From Hirundichthys speculiger (taxonomy: Eukaryota > Chordata > Actinopteri > Beloniformes > Exocoetidae), in the NCBI GenBank assembly GCA_018398805.1, contig JAGFBZ010000011.1, forward strand, positions 930,001-994,000: 64,000 nucleotides of DNA, in the 5' to 3' direction. The notes beneath the pieces were generated by a model. That model made no database searches. It saw nothing but the letters and a program-made list of their open reading frames with translations, and was not told the origin of the DNA. The position numbers and the translations under genes are program-made. Of this stretch, positions 23,402 to 36,125 are shown piece after piece. The number at the start of each line of letters is the position of its first letter. The first letter of the stretch is position 1.

Positions 23402-24436
23402 ATTTTAAAAAGGAACATAAATGTGTCACCATATGCCAATGTTCGTACCCTGTTGGGATTAAACCCATCACACATACTAAACAACTGATTTGTATTGTCA
23501 AGTAGAACAAGAAAAGATGTGCACTGGCAAAGACTGACATATGGAAACAGATCCCAGAGCAGGTGTAGGCCATTAAATCTTCCCAGGGAAGCATTTGTAA
23601 AAGTTAAAAGAGAACAGTTTGATGCATAACTGGTAAGTAAAAGCTTGTTGCACTCATATGTGGCCTCTCCCAAACCAATTAACACACTGCTGCCATCACT
23701 GGAGCTGTAATTGTCTCTGGATTTGTTCCAGACGAAAACAATAACAACCTGTCAAGGACTGAAACCATTTAGAGCTTCTTGGGGAACTGATTTCTTCCAC
23801 CAACGACAATGTTTTAATTATCCAAACTGTCGAAGAAGAGGATCCGTAATTTTTTTGCTTTTTGTGTAATTTTAAGATTTTGATTAAAAGTGTTTGCCAC
23901 TTTGTTTCACAGCCGAAGTAAGACTTCAAATAAAAATAAAATGCTTTGCATGCTGACATGATCTAGAAACAGCCTCCTCAGACAGAGAAAATGCAGATAT
24001 TCATGCCTGATAGATACTTCTTTAACAACTTCTAACACAAACCGATGCTTAAGCTGAGAAGTCCATCAACCCAAATGCTCTACACACTTCATTTATCACA
24101 CACTTGTGAGGTCTGAGTGTAGATGGATAACATACACTCTCAGCATTAGATTCTGATATAACTTTTATAAAATATATTATAATTTCCTTGCACTGAGCGC
24201 ACATGTAAAACATATTTTTTTAGATTTTGAGGATGAAAAAGGGTATGAAGTATATTTTAAATACAATTTGTAATTTTTTTAACAACTTTCTGCATATTGG
24301 TTAGTGCCATAATCTGTGTAGAATAATTTATCAGATGTATATGGAATCTAACCTTGTGGCAGATGTTAGTTTTTCTTTTTCTTATGTGTGAGTGAGTGTG
24401 CCCTTCACCATCCCTTACTGACAGTCTGGTGTAACA
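23402..24436. other. Unrecognised non-coding DNA
   Basis: No supported feature in about 1 kb. Confidence 0.4.
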
Positions 24437-24438
24437 TA

Positions 24439-25671
24439 CACTATATTGCCAAAAGTATTTGCTCACCCATCCACATGATCAGAATCAGGTGTTCCAATCA
24501 CTTCCATGGCCACAGGTGTTTAAAATTAATCACCTAGACATGCAGACTGTTTCTACAAACATTTGTGAAAGAATGGGTCTCTCTCAGGAGCTCAGTGAAT
24601 TCCAGCGTGGAACTGTGATAGGATGACACCTGTTCAACAAATCCAGTTGGAAAATTTCCTCGCTCATAAATATTCCAGTCAACTGTCAGCTGTATTATAA
24701 GGAAATGGAAGTGTTTGGGAACAACAGCAACTCAGCCACCAAGTGGTAGGACACGTAAACTGATGGAGCGGGGTCAGCAGATGCTGAAGAACATAGTGCA
24801 AAGTGGTTGCCAATTTTCTGCAGAGTCAATCACTACAGACCTCCAAACTTCATGTGACCTTCAGATTAGCTCAACAACAGTGCAGAGAGCTTCATGGATG
24901 GGATTTCCATGGTGGAGCAGCAGCATCCAAGCCAGACATTACCAAGTGCAATGCAAAGTGTTGGATGCAGTGGTGAAAAGCAGCCACCACTGGACTCTAG
25001 AGCAGTGGAGGAACGTTCTCTGAAATGATGACTCACGTTTCTTCATCTGGTAATCTGGTGGAAGAGTCTGGGTTTGGTGGTTTCCAGGAGAACGGTACTT
25101 GTCTGACTGCATTGTGCCAAGTGTAAAGTTTGGTGGAGGGGGGATTATGGTGTGGGGTTGTTTTTCAGGAGCTGGACTTGACCCCTTAGTTCCAGTGAAA
25201 GGAACTCTGAATGCTTCAGCAGACCGAGACATTTTGGACAATTCCATGCCCCCAACTTTGTAGGAACAGTTTGGAGCTGGTCCCTTCCTCTTCCAACATG
25301 ACTGTGCACCAGTGCACAAAGCAAGGTCCATAAAGACATGGATGGCAGAGTCTGGTGTGGATGGACTTGACTGGCCTGCACAGAGTCCTGACCTCAATCT
25401 GATAAAACACCTTTGGGATGAATAAGAGCAGAGACTGAGAGCCAGACCTTCTCAGCCAACATCAGTGTTTGACCTCACAAATGTTCTTCTCAAAGAATGG
25501 TCAAAAATCCCCATAAACACACTCCTAAACCTTGTGGACAGCCTGTCGAGAAGAGTTGAAGCCGTTCTTTGCTCCAAAGGATGGACCCACGTCATTTTGA
25601 TTAGGAATGGGATGAACTAAAGCTCATATATGAGTCAAGGCAGGTGAGTGAATACTTTTGGCAATATAGAC
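24439..25671 (+). mobile_element. Full-length Tc1/mariner transposon, inactivated
   Basis: Ends CACTATATTGCCAAAAGTAT (left) and GTCTATATTGCCAAAAGTAT (right, read inward) are inverted and flanked by TA (24437-24438 and 25672-25673), the target used by the Tc1/mariner superfamily. At 1233 bp the length is normal for a complete element. The interior is one transposase gene with many disabling changes. Unlike the other two Tc1-type remnants nearby, both termini are preserved. Confidence 0.95.
24573..25619 (+). pseudogene. Tc1-type transposase with stops, frameshift and lost catalytic Glu
   Basis: It begins MGLSQELSEFQRGTVIG then a TGA stop. A frameshift lies between about 24573 and 24715, after which the helix-turn-helix region (GRTRKLMERGQQML) and HWTLEQWRNVL follow in the same frame as the catalytic core. 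First catalytic Asp: NDDSRF at 25027-25029. Second: FQHDCAPVHKA, Asp codon 25300-25302. The third position, exactly 34 residues later as in DD34E enzymes, is AAA (Lys, 25405-25407) in SPDLNLIKHLW where the family has Glu. Other in-frame stops replace W near 25021 and lie at about 25051, 25261 and 25423. [12 protein letters not shown] and the closing RRVEA motif are intact. It is a dead gene. Confidence 0.92.
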
Positions 25672-25673
25672 TA

Positions 25674-28600
25674 CTTTATTAACTCCCAAAAGCCTGATTC
25701 TGTCAGTGAAGACAAAAATCACTGACAGTGGAGCATGAACGTACAGGACAGACACCAGGCAGGCAGTGATGGGTGTGGTGTGTGTAGTTTGCTAAGGGGT
25801 TTGTGTGGTGTGCTGTGATTTTATTATAGAATTATAGAATTGAATGTGTGGTTGACCTCCAACACTGGCTCAGTATCAACCAGTGACCACAACCAGAGCT
25901 ACAGGCTGGCTCACAGAGTCATGCAGCACACCTCTTTCAGTGCACTTGATTTCCTTCCAGGCCTCACAGGAACCCCCCAGCCGAACGACCAGGTCCCTCA
26001 ACCCCCACATCCCCAGGCCTCGACCAGGATAAATGCGTGATCACAACCCCGAGCAGCCCAGGCAGGGCGGGACGATCTACGAAAACCAGCAGTGACTGCC
26101 CCAGGGATAGTAAGCTGCAGCAGGATAGCATCACAGACGGGGAGGTGCACCTCCAACCACACCGCCATCAAGAAGCCCTAACCCTAACTCTGTAGCTTGT
26201 GGTGAAATACTAATAATAATGTATGCTACGTTCTACAGCACCTCTTCAACGTTAGTTTGAACCAGGAGGTTCCAGTGCTGTGGAAGAAATCCTTCAGCGT
26301 TAGAGTACATTAAAAAAAAAAGACATATTTGTTTGAGACTGCTACTGGCCCTCCTAAATAACCAAGGCAGCACCTATCAGGACCCACTGTGGTTTGATCA
26401 ACATCACGTGGCTGAAGATGCCTTCATCTCTCTGACTTATTATGCCCACTCTCATCTGGACAAGGCATGTAGTAATCTGAGGATCATGCTCTTTTGGTTT
26501 CTGCCTTATTGATTTCCCCAATAATTGAATGCCTCATAGATTTAAGTTTTTATTTGCCTTTATTTGCCAGAAAGATAAATAAACTTGATGCCTTTTAGGA
26601 CATCAGAACATGGTGTGAGCTTGAGTTCAAGCCAGGAGCACAAAGCACATTTCACTGGTGTAGGGAATAATGAATTCAATAAAATATCAGCATATTCTGA
26701 AAGCAAACATCAAGCAATCTATAAAAGAGAAAAAAAATAGACAAGATGATGAGTTTTCAAACAGAAGTGTGATTCTGTTGGGTTGATCAGAGCACATAAG
26801 CTGGAAGGGGGCCAGATCTACGTCTCTTCTCCACAGGTCCTCCAGGACGATACTGAGGTATAGTCCAAGCCAAATATTTAATAAACAGAGTGGAGTGGTT
26901 AAAAAAGAAACCTCTGTAGAAAGACATTACTCTACACTACCAGTTTGATTTTTCAGCCAAGGCAAGGCTTTTTAATTACAATCTTTACTGCTGTTTACTC
27001 TGGGGATAAGCAGTTCTGTTTATATGGTGCACAAGTGGAAACCACAGCCACATGGCTCTGTGGGTCAGGTTTAGGAGTGAAAACAAACGCATGCTCTGTT
27101 TTGGCAGAAACTTTCTGGTCTAAATTGACAGTCCCAGGCTGCACAAAGGAATCCAGGGGAATAGGTTTCTTTTCGACATTTCACAATTCAGAAGTGACGA
27201 GCACAACAAAAAGTTTTCACTTCTTCTTTGGCATATGACTGAAGCATTTATCAAAAGTCACTGGAATACCCGACTAAACCACAGTACGGTACGTAGATTC
27301 TGAGATACCCCGCTATGTAACGGACAAACAAGCACACAGAATAGAAAGCACAATCTCTCTGGCTCATGTACCAAACAATATTTTTGTTCTGTCTTCCAAT
27401 GATGCATACAGGCATGTAGACACAGACTCTCTCTAAAACACACAAACCAAGCTATTCCAGCAAGCCAGAGAAGAGCGGGGAGACAATCCTGCACTCACAT
27501 TCAGGTCTGCAAAAAAAAAAGGGAAAAAAAATCTCTTGGCTGCTGCAAGGGTTGAGCACACATTACCTCGTAATGGGAAAAGAACGGGAAAGCACACAGT
27601 ACACATTGAAGCTGTATCAAATTATTCCTTTGTCTCTCCCTGTGCAGCAGCTCTGATGGTGTCTGACAGTAGCAGGTTTATCTCTACATGCACCTGTGTG
27701 GGTGGTATGACACCAGAATAGTTGTTGATTACTGATAAAGAAATCTTTTATTTGGCAATCATATAAGCAGTGCAAGAAATACTAGAGATATCTGTAATGG
27801 ATTCATCTGCACTCACAACTCTTCCTAGATTAGTAAGGCAAATATTCATCCTTCAGAGTGAGTGGAATGACCCATATATTGCAACATTTTACACAAAATT
27901 ACTTTCTCATCATTTGAAATAATCTCACGGAACAGTTTGATGTCTAAACCATCAATTCAGTGAATCCATGACAAGTTTTAGATGTCATGATTGAAAAGGT
28001 TCGCCGCACTCTGTTGGGATTTGAGTGAGATATTATTGGTTTATTCATTAGGCTGTTTACGGGTTTAATGAAATGTGTGCGTTTTCCTGCAGTCTCCCCA
28101 GTGAATATGTTCAAATGAGATGTCTAGTGTGTACATTTACAGATTTCCACTGACTGTTCTTTAGAAACAGCTGGAGGTTAAGTGTATTTTTTCCTGCTGA
28201 AAAATACTGGAAATACTGGGGGAAAGATGCGCTAATGCACCGATAACTGACCACAAACATACAGCTTGAGTGTGACAGAACACAAAACTTACAGGTCAGA
28301 AATCATTAACAGTGATTTAAGGAGTGACATGAGAAGCTAACAGTTACATTTAACAAGCAAGTAAAACTCAGGAGTGCCTTGACATTTGATTATTTGCTAC
28401 TAACTAGTTTCTTAACAATTCCCAATGAAGGACTTTCAATGACACTTCGTAACTAGAGAACATAGATCCTTTTATAATGACACATTATGTATTGACTGGT
28501 TAATTTTTGAGGTAATGCAATCAATAAAATAAGGAATATTTCCAGGTGTCCAGGTGTTTTTGGGTACTATATCTTTGCAAAGTTACCAACGTATTAGAGT

Positions 28601-28686
28601 TCTATGGGATACACACGTATTCATTTCTTATCTTCCCATTCAAGATTTGGTCTAACGCAACCCTTTATTTTCCCCTCTCTCTTAAA
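25674..28686. other. Unrecognised non-coding DNA (3 kb)
   Basis: No recognisable mobile element or gene. A higher-GC patch lies at 25960-26180 (CCCCCAGCCGAACGACC, GAGCAGCCCAGGCAGGGC) and is the most gene-like composition here, but it has no usable frame. A-runs occur at 27507-27530. Confidence 0.4.
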
Positions 28687-29158
28687 GCAGCACATGCTCC
28701 CATCAGACAAGATCTCGCATGTTTTAGTAAGACAGTGCAGGTTCCATCACAACAGCATGGCTTTGCAGGAGAAGAGTCCAGGTGCTAAACTGCAGTCAAG
28801 ACCTTTCTCCACAAGAAAACATTTGGCGCCACATAAAATGAAAAATCCAGCAACGCAGGCCCAAGACTATTGAGCAGCAACAATCCTGCATCAAACAAGA
28901 ATGGGACAGCGTTCCTCTCCTAGAACTCCAGCAACTATACCTCCCAGACTCAACTTGTTTTGAGATGTGTTGCTGCTATCAAAGTCAGGATGAACTAATA
29001 TTTTCCATAAAATGGTAAATGTCTCAGTTTCAACATATGATATGTTCTTCATGTTTTACTGGGAATAAATTATGGATTTATGAGATTTGCAAACGTTTGC
29101 ATTCTGTTTTTATTTATGTGTTACACACCATCCCAACTTTCTTTGGAATTAGGGTTAT
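28687..29158 (+). pseudogene. Tc1/mariner transposon remnant, copy B
   Basis: It belongs to the same family as 2286-2790: both share CAGCA(C/T)ATGCTCCCAT, CATGGCTTTGCAGGAGAAGA and CAAGAATGGGACA. Around 28793-28925 one frame reads LSPQENIWRHIK, a stop, then KIQQRRPKTIEQQQSCIKQE, i.e. the SPxEN block with the catalytic Glu and the RRPxTVEQLKSxIKQEW tail. The 3' end is preserved (CATCCCAACTTTCTTTGGAA then TTAGGGTT). The first half of the gene and the 5' end are deleted. Confidence 0.8.
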
Positions 29159-31367
29159 ATAATGTTTTCTATTTTACTTCTCATGTTCTTTTTAATCGAT
29201 CTTATCCGTTAACAGGCTGCAGCCTCAGTTCAGCTGTGCAGTTTGTTTGGGTTCCCATTGGTTCAAGTTATTTGAAGGTGTAAGAAGTTTTCCTTTAAAA
29301 AAAAAAAAACATTAAATCTGGTCTTGAGAAGTGAGGCCATGGTTGCTCACAGAGCAGAATCTAGACTTTACTTTGCTCAGTCTGTCTCAAGCTGCCGGTT
29401 CGCTAACTCTAACTGGCCAAATGTCGATTTTCAAGAAATCAGAATAGATAGTGTTAAAAGAAATACAGGTATTCCATTAGTCTAGCTCAACCAAAACAAG
29501 CTTTGACAACTCCTCCAGTTTTTTTTTTTTTTTTTAAACTGAATAAAAAACATCATAGCTTTGTTAATCTTCTGTACTATTATTTCTCATTCTACCTCAC
29601 CTCTGGTCCCATAGGGCCTTGCACTTTTCACTGTGACTGACATTTTAATCCCATTCTCTATAAAAACAAAAAAAAAGTTCATCACTGTACTGTTGCTTTT
29701 AATAGGGCTTATGAGACAAGATTTAATTTCATGTTGCCCTTGGATAACAACAGGCTCTGTCCTTTATTTTACGAGTCAAGCTGACCTGCAGCGTGAGTTG
29801 AAATGGTCTCAAGGTCATACTGAACACATAATATAAAGATTCTATTTGTGCTCTTGTCAGTTTTTGCACCCTGTCAAACTGCTGGCTTACTCTCAACACT
29901 GATACTTGGTACCCTGTTGAGTTCTTTTATCAGCTGCTGACAGGTGCTATACAATTAGTATCCTCACATGTCAGTCTCATTTTTGCTCACTGTGTGTGTA
30001 CGTGCATGAGTCTGAGATTAACTGTGGGGATGTGTATGTCACTATCACGGATGGTGTGAGTGTATCAATGTTTCAAGACCACCTTAAAATTGTGAGCCTT
30101 GCAGAAATGGAGAAGAAGAATGAATCACATTAAGCTCATGTTTTCATCTCTCTTCTCAACTTTCCTTTTCTGCCAAAAGAAGAGAGAACCCACCTGTGCC
30201 AGTTGTCATCACTCATGCCTGCCCCTTCATCTCAGTATGAAGACAAAGAGGAAGTGAGGAACAACAGAGGGAGACAGAAGGCTCTCAGTGCAGACAAAAA
30301 CAAGTCTAAACATGTCATGACATTTCATTAGCAAACACTTTTGACACAATTTTCATTGTAACTGCACCCATTAGTTGTTTGTAGTAGTTTGTTTTGCATT
30401 AATTTTGTCAGTACTATGTTTGTTCTCCTCTGGTGCAACTTGTTGGGCAGATGTTATTTTCAAAAAGCATCCTTTGCTTCAGACACCTTCATAATGCTCA
30501 TTGGCCTTTGTCTGATAGAAATAAATACTATGTTTACAATCTACCAAAAACAAGAATGACTGTGTAGCAGAGAGATACAAACACCTGGAAAAGCTGTCCT
30601 CAACCAATCAGATATTATTGATGCCTAAACTTAACTTAACCTAACCTACAGACACAGTCAGGGAAAGTGAAAACCATAACAAGTGAAAATAATATTTCAA
30701 TTAAAAGGAAACTGTATTAAATCTGATGGGAAACTAGCTTGAGTCTCCTGGGTGACATTCATGTGCAATTCTACTGCTACACATTTCATAAATGCACTTT
30801 TTCACATTCTAAAACTCAGAAAAAATGTAATACATTAAAAAACAAAAGTAATGTCTCAGGTCACACAACATTAAGGCTTTGTGATAGTTTCACAAACTAC
30901 ATGAGAACATGTATCAATGGAAAAAAGTCAGCTCTTCATGTTTTTGGAAAACAGGACAAGTCTTTCACTTAAAAAAAAAACCCTTTAGGTGGGTATACTG
31001 AGCTTCAGTCTGGCATGTCAGCATTCATTCTAATCATCACAGCTGTAATATGCTGATGCTAAGCAGGTGTAATGTTGACTATGATTATCAATTTGGTATC
31101 AAGCTGTGCGGTTTGTTCCTAAACCTAACCAAATAATATCAGAAACGGGTAATTGCAGTAGGGGAAGAAAAAAAGACACAACAAATTCACTCAGGATTTT
31201 TTTTTTTTTTTTGAATGGATATGTATAGAAGAAAAAGTATACAATGTAAGCAATGTATACGAGACAAGAGCACTTATCGCCTCTCACCAGCCACAGACTT
31301 CATGATGCCAACCTGTCAACGGGTAGTCAGCATAAACACAACCCATCAAAGAGGTTGTTCTTGTTTC
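29159..31367. other. Unrecognised non-coding DNA
   Basis: 2.2 kb without supported features. Homopolymer T/A runs lie at 29520-29535 and 31197-31212. Confidence 0.4.
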
Positions 31368-31375
31368 CTGTATGG

Positions 31376-31719
31376 CAGTGATTCCCAAAATGTAGGCCGC
31401 AGCCCCCTGGTGGGCCTGTCGTGGTATTGCAGGTGGGCCATGAAAGGTCCTTAAAAATAAACAAATATGTTTTAAATCCTCGATTTTTTTTTAATATGTT
31501 TTTAAATGACTGTAAAATATTTATTACATGATTTAAAAATATTTAGAAATAATAAAACAAACCACTCAAGTCTTATTCTACTGCCACCTTAACTTAATAT
31601 GACAAGTGTCACCTTATTTGTTGACCCCTTACATTAATGTCTTGTATGTTGTTCAAAGTGGTGTTTCAAGGATTGCATGGGCCACAGAGATTTTTTTTTC
31701 TGAAGTTTGGCAATGGCTG
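31376..31719. mobile_element. hAT MITE (344 bp) with perfect 8 bp target duplication
   Basis: The left end CAGTGATTCCCAAAATGTAG and the right end (read inward) CAGCCATTGCCAAACTTCAG are imperfect inverted repeats. CTGTATGG flanks both sides (31368-31375 and 31720-31727). A G/C-rich subterminal region (GGCCGCAGCCCCCTGGTGGG) leads into an AT-rich centre with no coding capacity. Confidence 0.9.
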
Positions 31720-31727
31720 CTGTATGG

Positions 31728-34240
31728 TATTATTGTGAGATCCAACTGGATGTGAGATTAATACTTAAATCTTTAGTGGAATTTAGGAAATCAAACTATG
31801 GTAAATAGTGTTAATCATCTGACAGCTATGGATGTTCAAACACAACATTGTTCCAATTTGAGATTCTGAAATACTTAACTGGATAAGTTCAGTGTTTATC
31901 CAGATGGCCACTTGGTTTCATCTTTTGGGCTCTGCAAATGTTCAACAGTCGCCCGTTTCATTTTTTTTTAACTATTGCCTTCCTGTCCAAAACGATGAAT
32001 CCCTAACATGTTAATTGCAGCATTTACTATGAAGTCAACCACAAAGGGCATATTCTAAGTAATTCCTAGTTATTATTCATTTAAAACCAAAAAAAAATGT
32101 GAGGATATTTTGTAACAGTCATGTGTTTCATCCCAAATTTATGTACAGACAGAATCGTTTTTTCATTTTGACATCCATGATCATCTCCAAACTCTCAACA
32201 TTTTGAGGAAAATTAAAATTTGTGACCTATCCTTTTGACCGAAATATCAAATAAAAACATGAAACATAAATGTATTCTGCAACATGGAATTCATGAGTTT
32301 CAGGGTCTCAGGGTTGTATTTAAGATGGTTTTCAGGCAAAAAATTTCAGAGTGCAGCAAGTTTCAGCGGGGGTACAAACACGCTATCCAGGGATAAAGAT
32401 ATGTGGGTTATAAACACACGAGCCTCGACTAAGTGTCACATCACCCAGCATGAGGAAAGAAAACTCAATTAAAGCAGGGGGTTTCAATCAGGTGTGCACT
32501 TAGCCTAATAATTATATCACACATCTATGAGATTAAAATGCATCACTTTAGAGAGCCCTCTTTTGTGTGCAGCTGCATAAACAAATAGTCACAGGCTGAG
32601 AAAGCTGCCTGCTCATTACCTGTTGTTTTATCCGTCATGGTTTATTTCACTTATCCACAACAAACCACACAGATATTATTGGTTTTTTGTTGTTTTTTTG
32701 TTTTTGTATAAAAAGCACTCCTGCATAGTGTGTATAATCAGATTAGAGTAGATGTTCAAACATTTGTTATATATCTATCAAAGACATTTAAGCGTGATGG
32801 TATTGTTTTTATACACTGCATTCTAAAACTATCTGCCCATCTATTTCTTGCCTTTAAAAAATGCTGGAGGACAGTGCAGAGACTCTCTAATCGGATTTTT
32901 ACCTCACTGTCCCCAACACAATAAAAACTATTGCTGATTTCTGCTGTTGTCTATGGCTGTTTAACTTAATTTCTGTCAAGGATTGCATTAACTCCAGAGG
33001 ACACGCCGCAGCTAGACTCGCCTCTAATTTGTGCTCACTATGCAGTTGGGTGCGTTCCTGATTAAAAGCTAAGGTTGTGCCAGCCACTTCGCCCATGGGC
33101 AGACCTGATTGCAAAAGTGAAATGGTGGTGCAGATGAGAGACTGAGAGGAGACGAAAGGTTAATTGGTTTTGTTGACCATCTGTCTATGAAGCAGGAAGC
33201 AGATAACGATGGCGCACTTCAAGATGAAAAGAAAGGACTGGGATCGACAGACGCTGATTGGCAGTGACCAGAATGGTCACTTGTCCTATTAATAAACCAA
33301 CTCTGTATATCTGAATTATTCACTTTTCTTGTCTTTTTGCACATTTTTTGACAAAGGATCTTGCTTTCCCTTACGGGTTTCTCTGTTCAGTAATCTCTGA
33401 ACAAGGTGAATGAGCCACAGACATCCAGCTGAGAGGAGAAGTAGCTGTGAGGTGCAGTCAGCAAGTTGAAAGGCACTGCTGGGGCCGATTCCCCCCAGGG
33501 GTCAGCTCTGCCTGTGAAGGACTGGGAATCTCTCCGTCTGCACAGCTGAGTTAAAAGTGGGTATTTCTATCAAAGAAAAGTGCCCACTCACACAGACACA
33601 GAGACAGACGAATGCAGAGAGACAACGAGAGGAAACCATCATCTGTAACTGCCTGTGACTCTTATGTGCAAGCTGCGAAATGAAAAACTGTCCTCAATTT
33701 CATCAACTCCTGAAAATTTCTTTCAAGTTAGTGTATATGGTCATGAAGACAGTTAGAATTACAGACCACAAAATGAAACAGATTTATGTATGTGAATTAA
33801 ATATTTTGTTGCAGTGCTGATAACAGGAATGATTTGGATTGTTTGGAGCTGCTCATAATGATGTTGATGATTCAAAGCTCTAACAGAGCACCTGCTGTGC
33901 AGCTGAGGGTGTGAAGCTCAGGAGTAAAATATACGTCACATTGCTGAACTTGACAGTGGCATTGCCGTTTAGTGAACTGTTCTTGAAGATTATTATACAT
34001 GTTATTACACACATACACCCAAGTGCAGAGAGCATCCAGGAATTTATTGATTTTAATGTCATTGATGGACAAAAAAAAAAAAAAATTTTTTAAAAAAGCT
34101 AGAGAGTACAGACAAAGAAAACTCTATATGTGAACCTTTGCAAAATTTGAGCCAAAACCGAAATTAAAAGGAAGAAAAACACCCAACGTTAACAATTATG
34201 GCCAAAGCCTGTGCATATAAACATGATGTTGGTTCAACTC
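31728..34240. other. Unrecognised non-coding DNA
   Basis: 2.5 kb. A T/G-rich run lies at 32682-32707. Nothing else recognised. Confidence 0.4.
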
Positions 34241-34330
34241 CCCTCCCCCAGGCTGAAGCCCATCCAGGAAGTACAAAGAAATGCAATTCCTTGACTTGCC
34301 ACTAGGTGCTGGCTCCAGAACAGAACACAT
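34241..34330. repeat. Degenerate dispersed repeat shared with 45.6 kb
   Basis: CCAGGCTGAAGCCCATCCAG at about 34249 is near-identical to CCAGGCTGAAGCCAAACCAG at about 45620. The following GCCACTAGGTGCTGGCTCCA resembles a common teleost repeat phrase (CCACTAGAGGCTGGCTCC). Confidence 0.45.
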
Positions 34331-34388
34331 TTTTTGTAGCGCAAGAAGTAAATGTCTATATAGCTAAACAATAAAATGGGGGAATATG

Positions 34389-34551
<163 letters not shown>

Positions 34552-34715
34552 AGTCTGAAGACAAGAAGCTCACCCCATGGCCAATCGGAATATATGAAAA
34601 TAAGTTGGATGTAGGTGAATCGAAATCAGGTCAAAGAAGTTTGCAAAGACACCATGTCTGTAGCGGTCTCTTACAATTGGTATGCCGTTATTATGCTATA
34701 AATGAAAGGATGCTT

Positions 34716-35275
34716 TAGTAAGACAGGGAGGAAAAAAATGATTTTGGAGCAATGGAATGTACAAATGTCTTTGTAAAATTGAAGGGATTCAAAGGTAATG
34801 GCGAGCTAATTAAGGCTTCAGGTGAAGAAGAGGAGAAGGACTGAATTTCTATACCACAAGAGATTGGAGGCTTGAAGCCATACATAAATTTAGGAATATC
34901 TGTGGAGCAATAATACAGAGGAAAGTTGGGGAGAGCAAGGCCACCTTCTGATGTAAAATCTTTTGATAGGATTAACTCAATCCAGGGGTCCTCCCGACCC
35001 CACAGGAATGAAGAAACAATCTTATCTAACAATTAAAAAAAAAAACTTGGGCAGAAACAGAGGAATGCACTGAAAAAAATAGAAAACTCGGCAAGGCATT
35101 CATCTTAATTGCTTAAATTTTCCCTATTAATGACAGAGGAAGAGAATTCGTCGGTGCGCTCCCAGTAAACACACTTTTGTCATCTATGGTTTAATTGGCG
35201 AACAAACCGTTTAAGACAATCTCTGCTATTTTCTCAGGGGTTCAACTGAGGCCAAATCACGCTTTTTTTTACAAG
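34716..35275 (-). pseudogene. LINE ORF2 fragment: region after the RT core
   Basis: Minus-strand translation gives SSVINRENLSN, FFQCIPLFLP, LLDKIVSSFLWGREDPWIEL, SEGGLALPNFPLYYCSTDI and SSPLPLNPFNFTKTF. These match the L1/Tx1 segment LPLSLIGRIN...FLFQxIPxFLPKSFF...LDKxISSFIWxGxxPRI...GGLALPNFxxYY. The catalytic RT motifs that should precede it lie in the missing middle. Confidence 0.9.
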
Positions 35276-36125
35276 AGTTAATTCGAGAGGAGCCATTTGT
35301 ACACTTCCACATGTGACCAGGTGGACGCACATTGATGCCATTTGGCATCAATCACTCTTGTACGTGCCGACATGCGGGTTGCAGGTGGTCTGACCACCCA
35401 CTACCCACAACCCACGATCGCAAGATACCAAATTTGCGGAAAGGGCAAAAGACACGGCCAGAAGATTGATTTAACCACTGTTTAGTAAAAGTAATAATAT
35501 GATTTAGCGGCAAGGAGGGTGATGAGTTCTCTGTTAGCATTAGCTCTGGTCCATAGTGTCAATGACTTCTCCACTATGGACCAGAGCTCGGTAGCCAGCT
35601 ATAAACCTCATCTACAAATATATATGGCCATGGATATTTATTTTTTTAGGTATAAGGTGAGGCTGGTGATGTTAACGTTACTGTATTAATCATCTTAATA
35701 CAATGCTGCGACTGTCTTATGTTAACTTAGCTCTGGTGTGGGATAGACCTATGGACCAGAGCTAATGCTAACGGAGAGATGTTTTCACTCATCGCTCTCC
35801 CTGCTGCTAAATCATATTATTACTTTTACTAAACAGTGGTTAAATCAATCATCTAATAAACAAAGTAAACTTACCTTGGAGCAAATGTAGGTGTGTGAAT
35901 GGACACAACATGACCCACAGCCTGCATTTTTCCAGCTTTTGTTTTGGCTTGAGTCGGCCACTGTTGCAGGTCCCCAGCAGCAATATTTCACCATGGCGTT
36001 AATATAGTATAATATTAAAACCGATGACACACATCGGAAATATAGTGAATCAACACAGTCCTTGACACAGGAGCAGCAAGATTGTCTGACCTAGCAACAG
36101 TAACTAGGGAGGGGGCGGTTCTTAC
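35276..36125. mobile_element. Composite insertion inside the L1-type LINE
   Basis: About 850 bp unrelated to the LINE. The left part (about 35287-35462) is homologous, in inverted orientation, to 10200-10400 of the element at 10082-11511: CATGTGACCAGGTGGACGCA, CAAGATACCAAATTTGCGG and AAAGGGCAAAAGACACGGCC all recur. It contains a nested inverted-repeat element at 35465-35850. The right part (35851-36125) is not recognised. The terminal repeats of the outer insertion are not clear. Confidence 0.6.
35465..35850. mobile_element. Long-arm MITE (386 bp) with internal hairpin
   Basis: The left arm from 35465 (GATTGATTTAACCACTGTTT, then AGTAAAAGTAATAATATGAT, and on to GCTCTGGTCCATAG) and the right arm 35749-35850 are inverted copies about 95-100 bp long with few differences, about 190 bp apart. 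Inside the left arm, 35542-35558 and 35572-35588 form a perfect 17 bp stem with a 13 nt loop built from the same GGACCAGAGCT word. It has no coding capacity. No target duplication is evident. Confidence 0.8.

Noticed and set aside
26171..26190. Telomere-like CCCTAACCCTAA
   Set aside because: Only two units. Not a telomeric or interstitial array.
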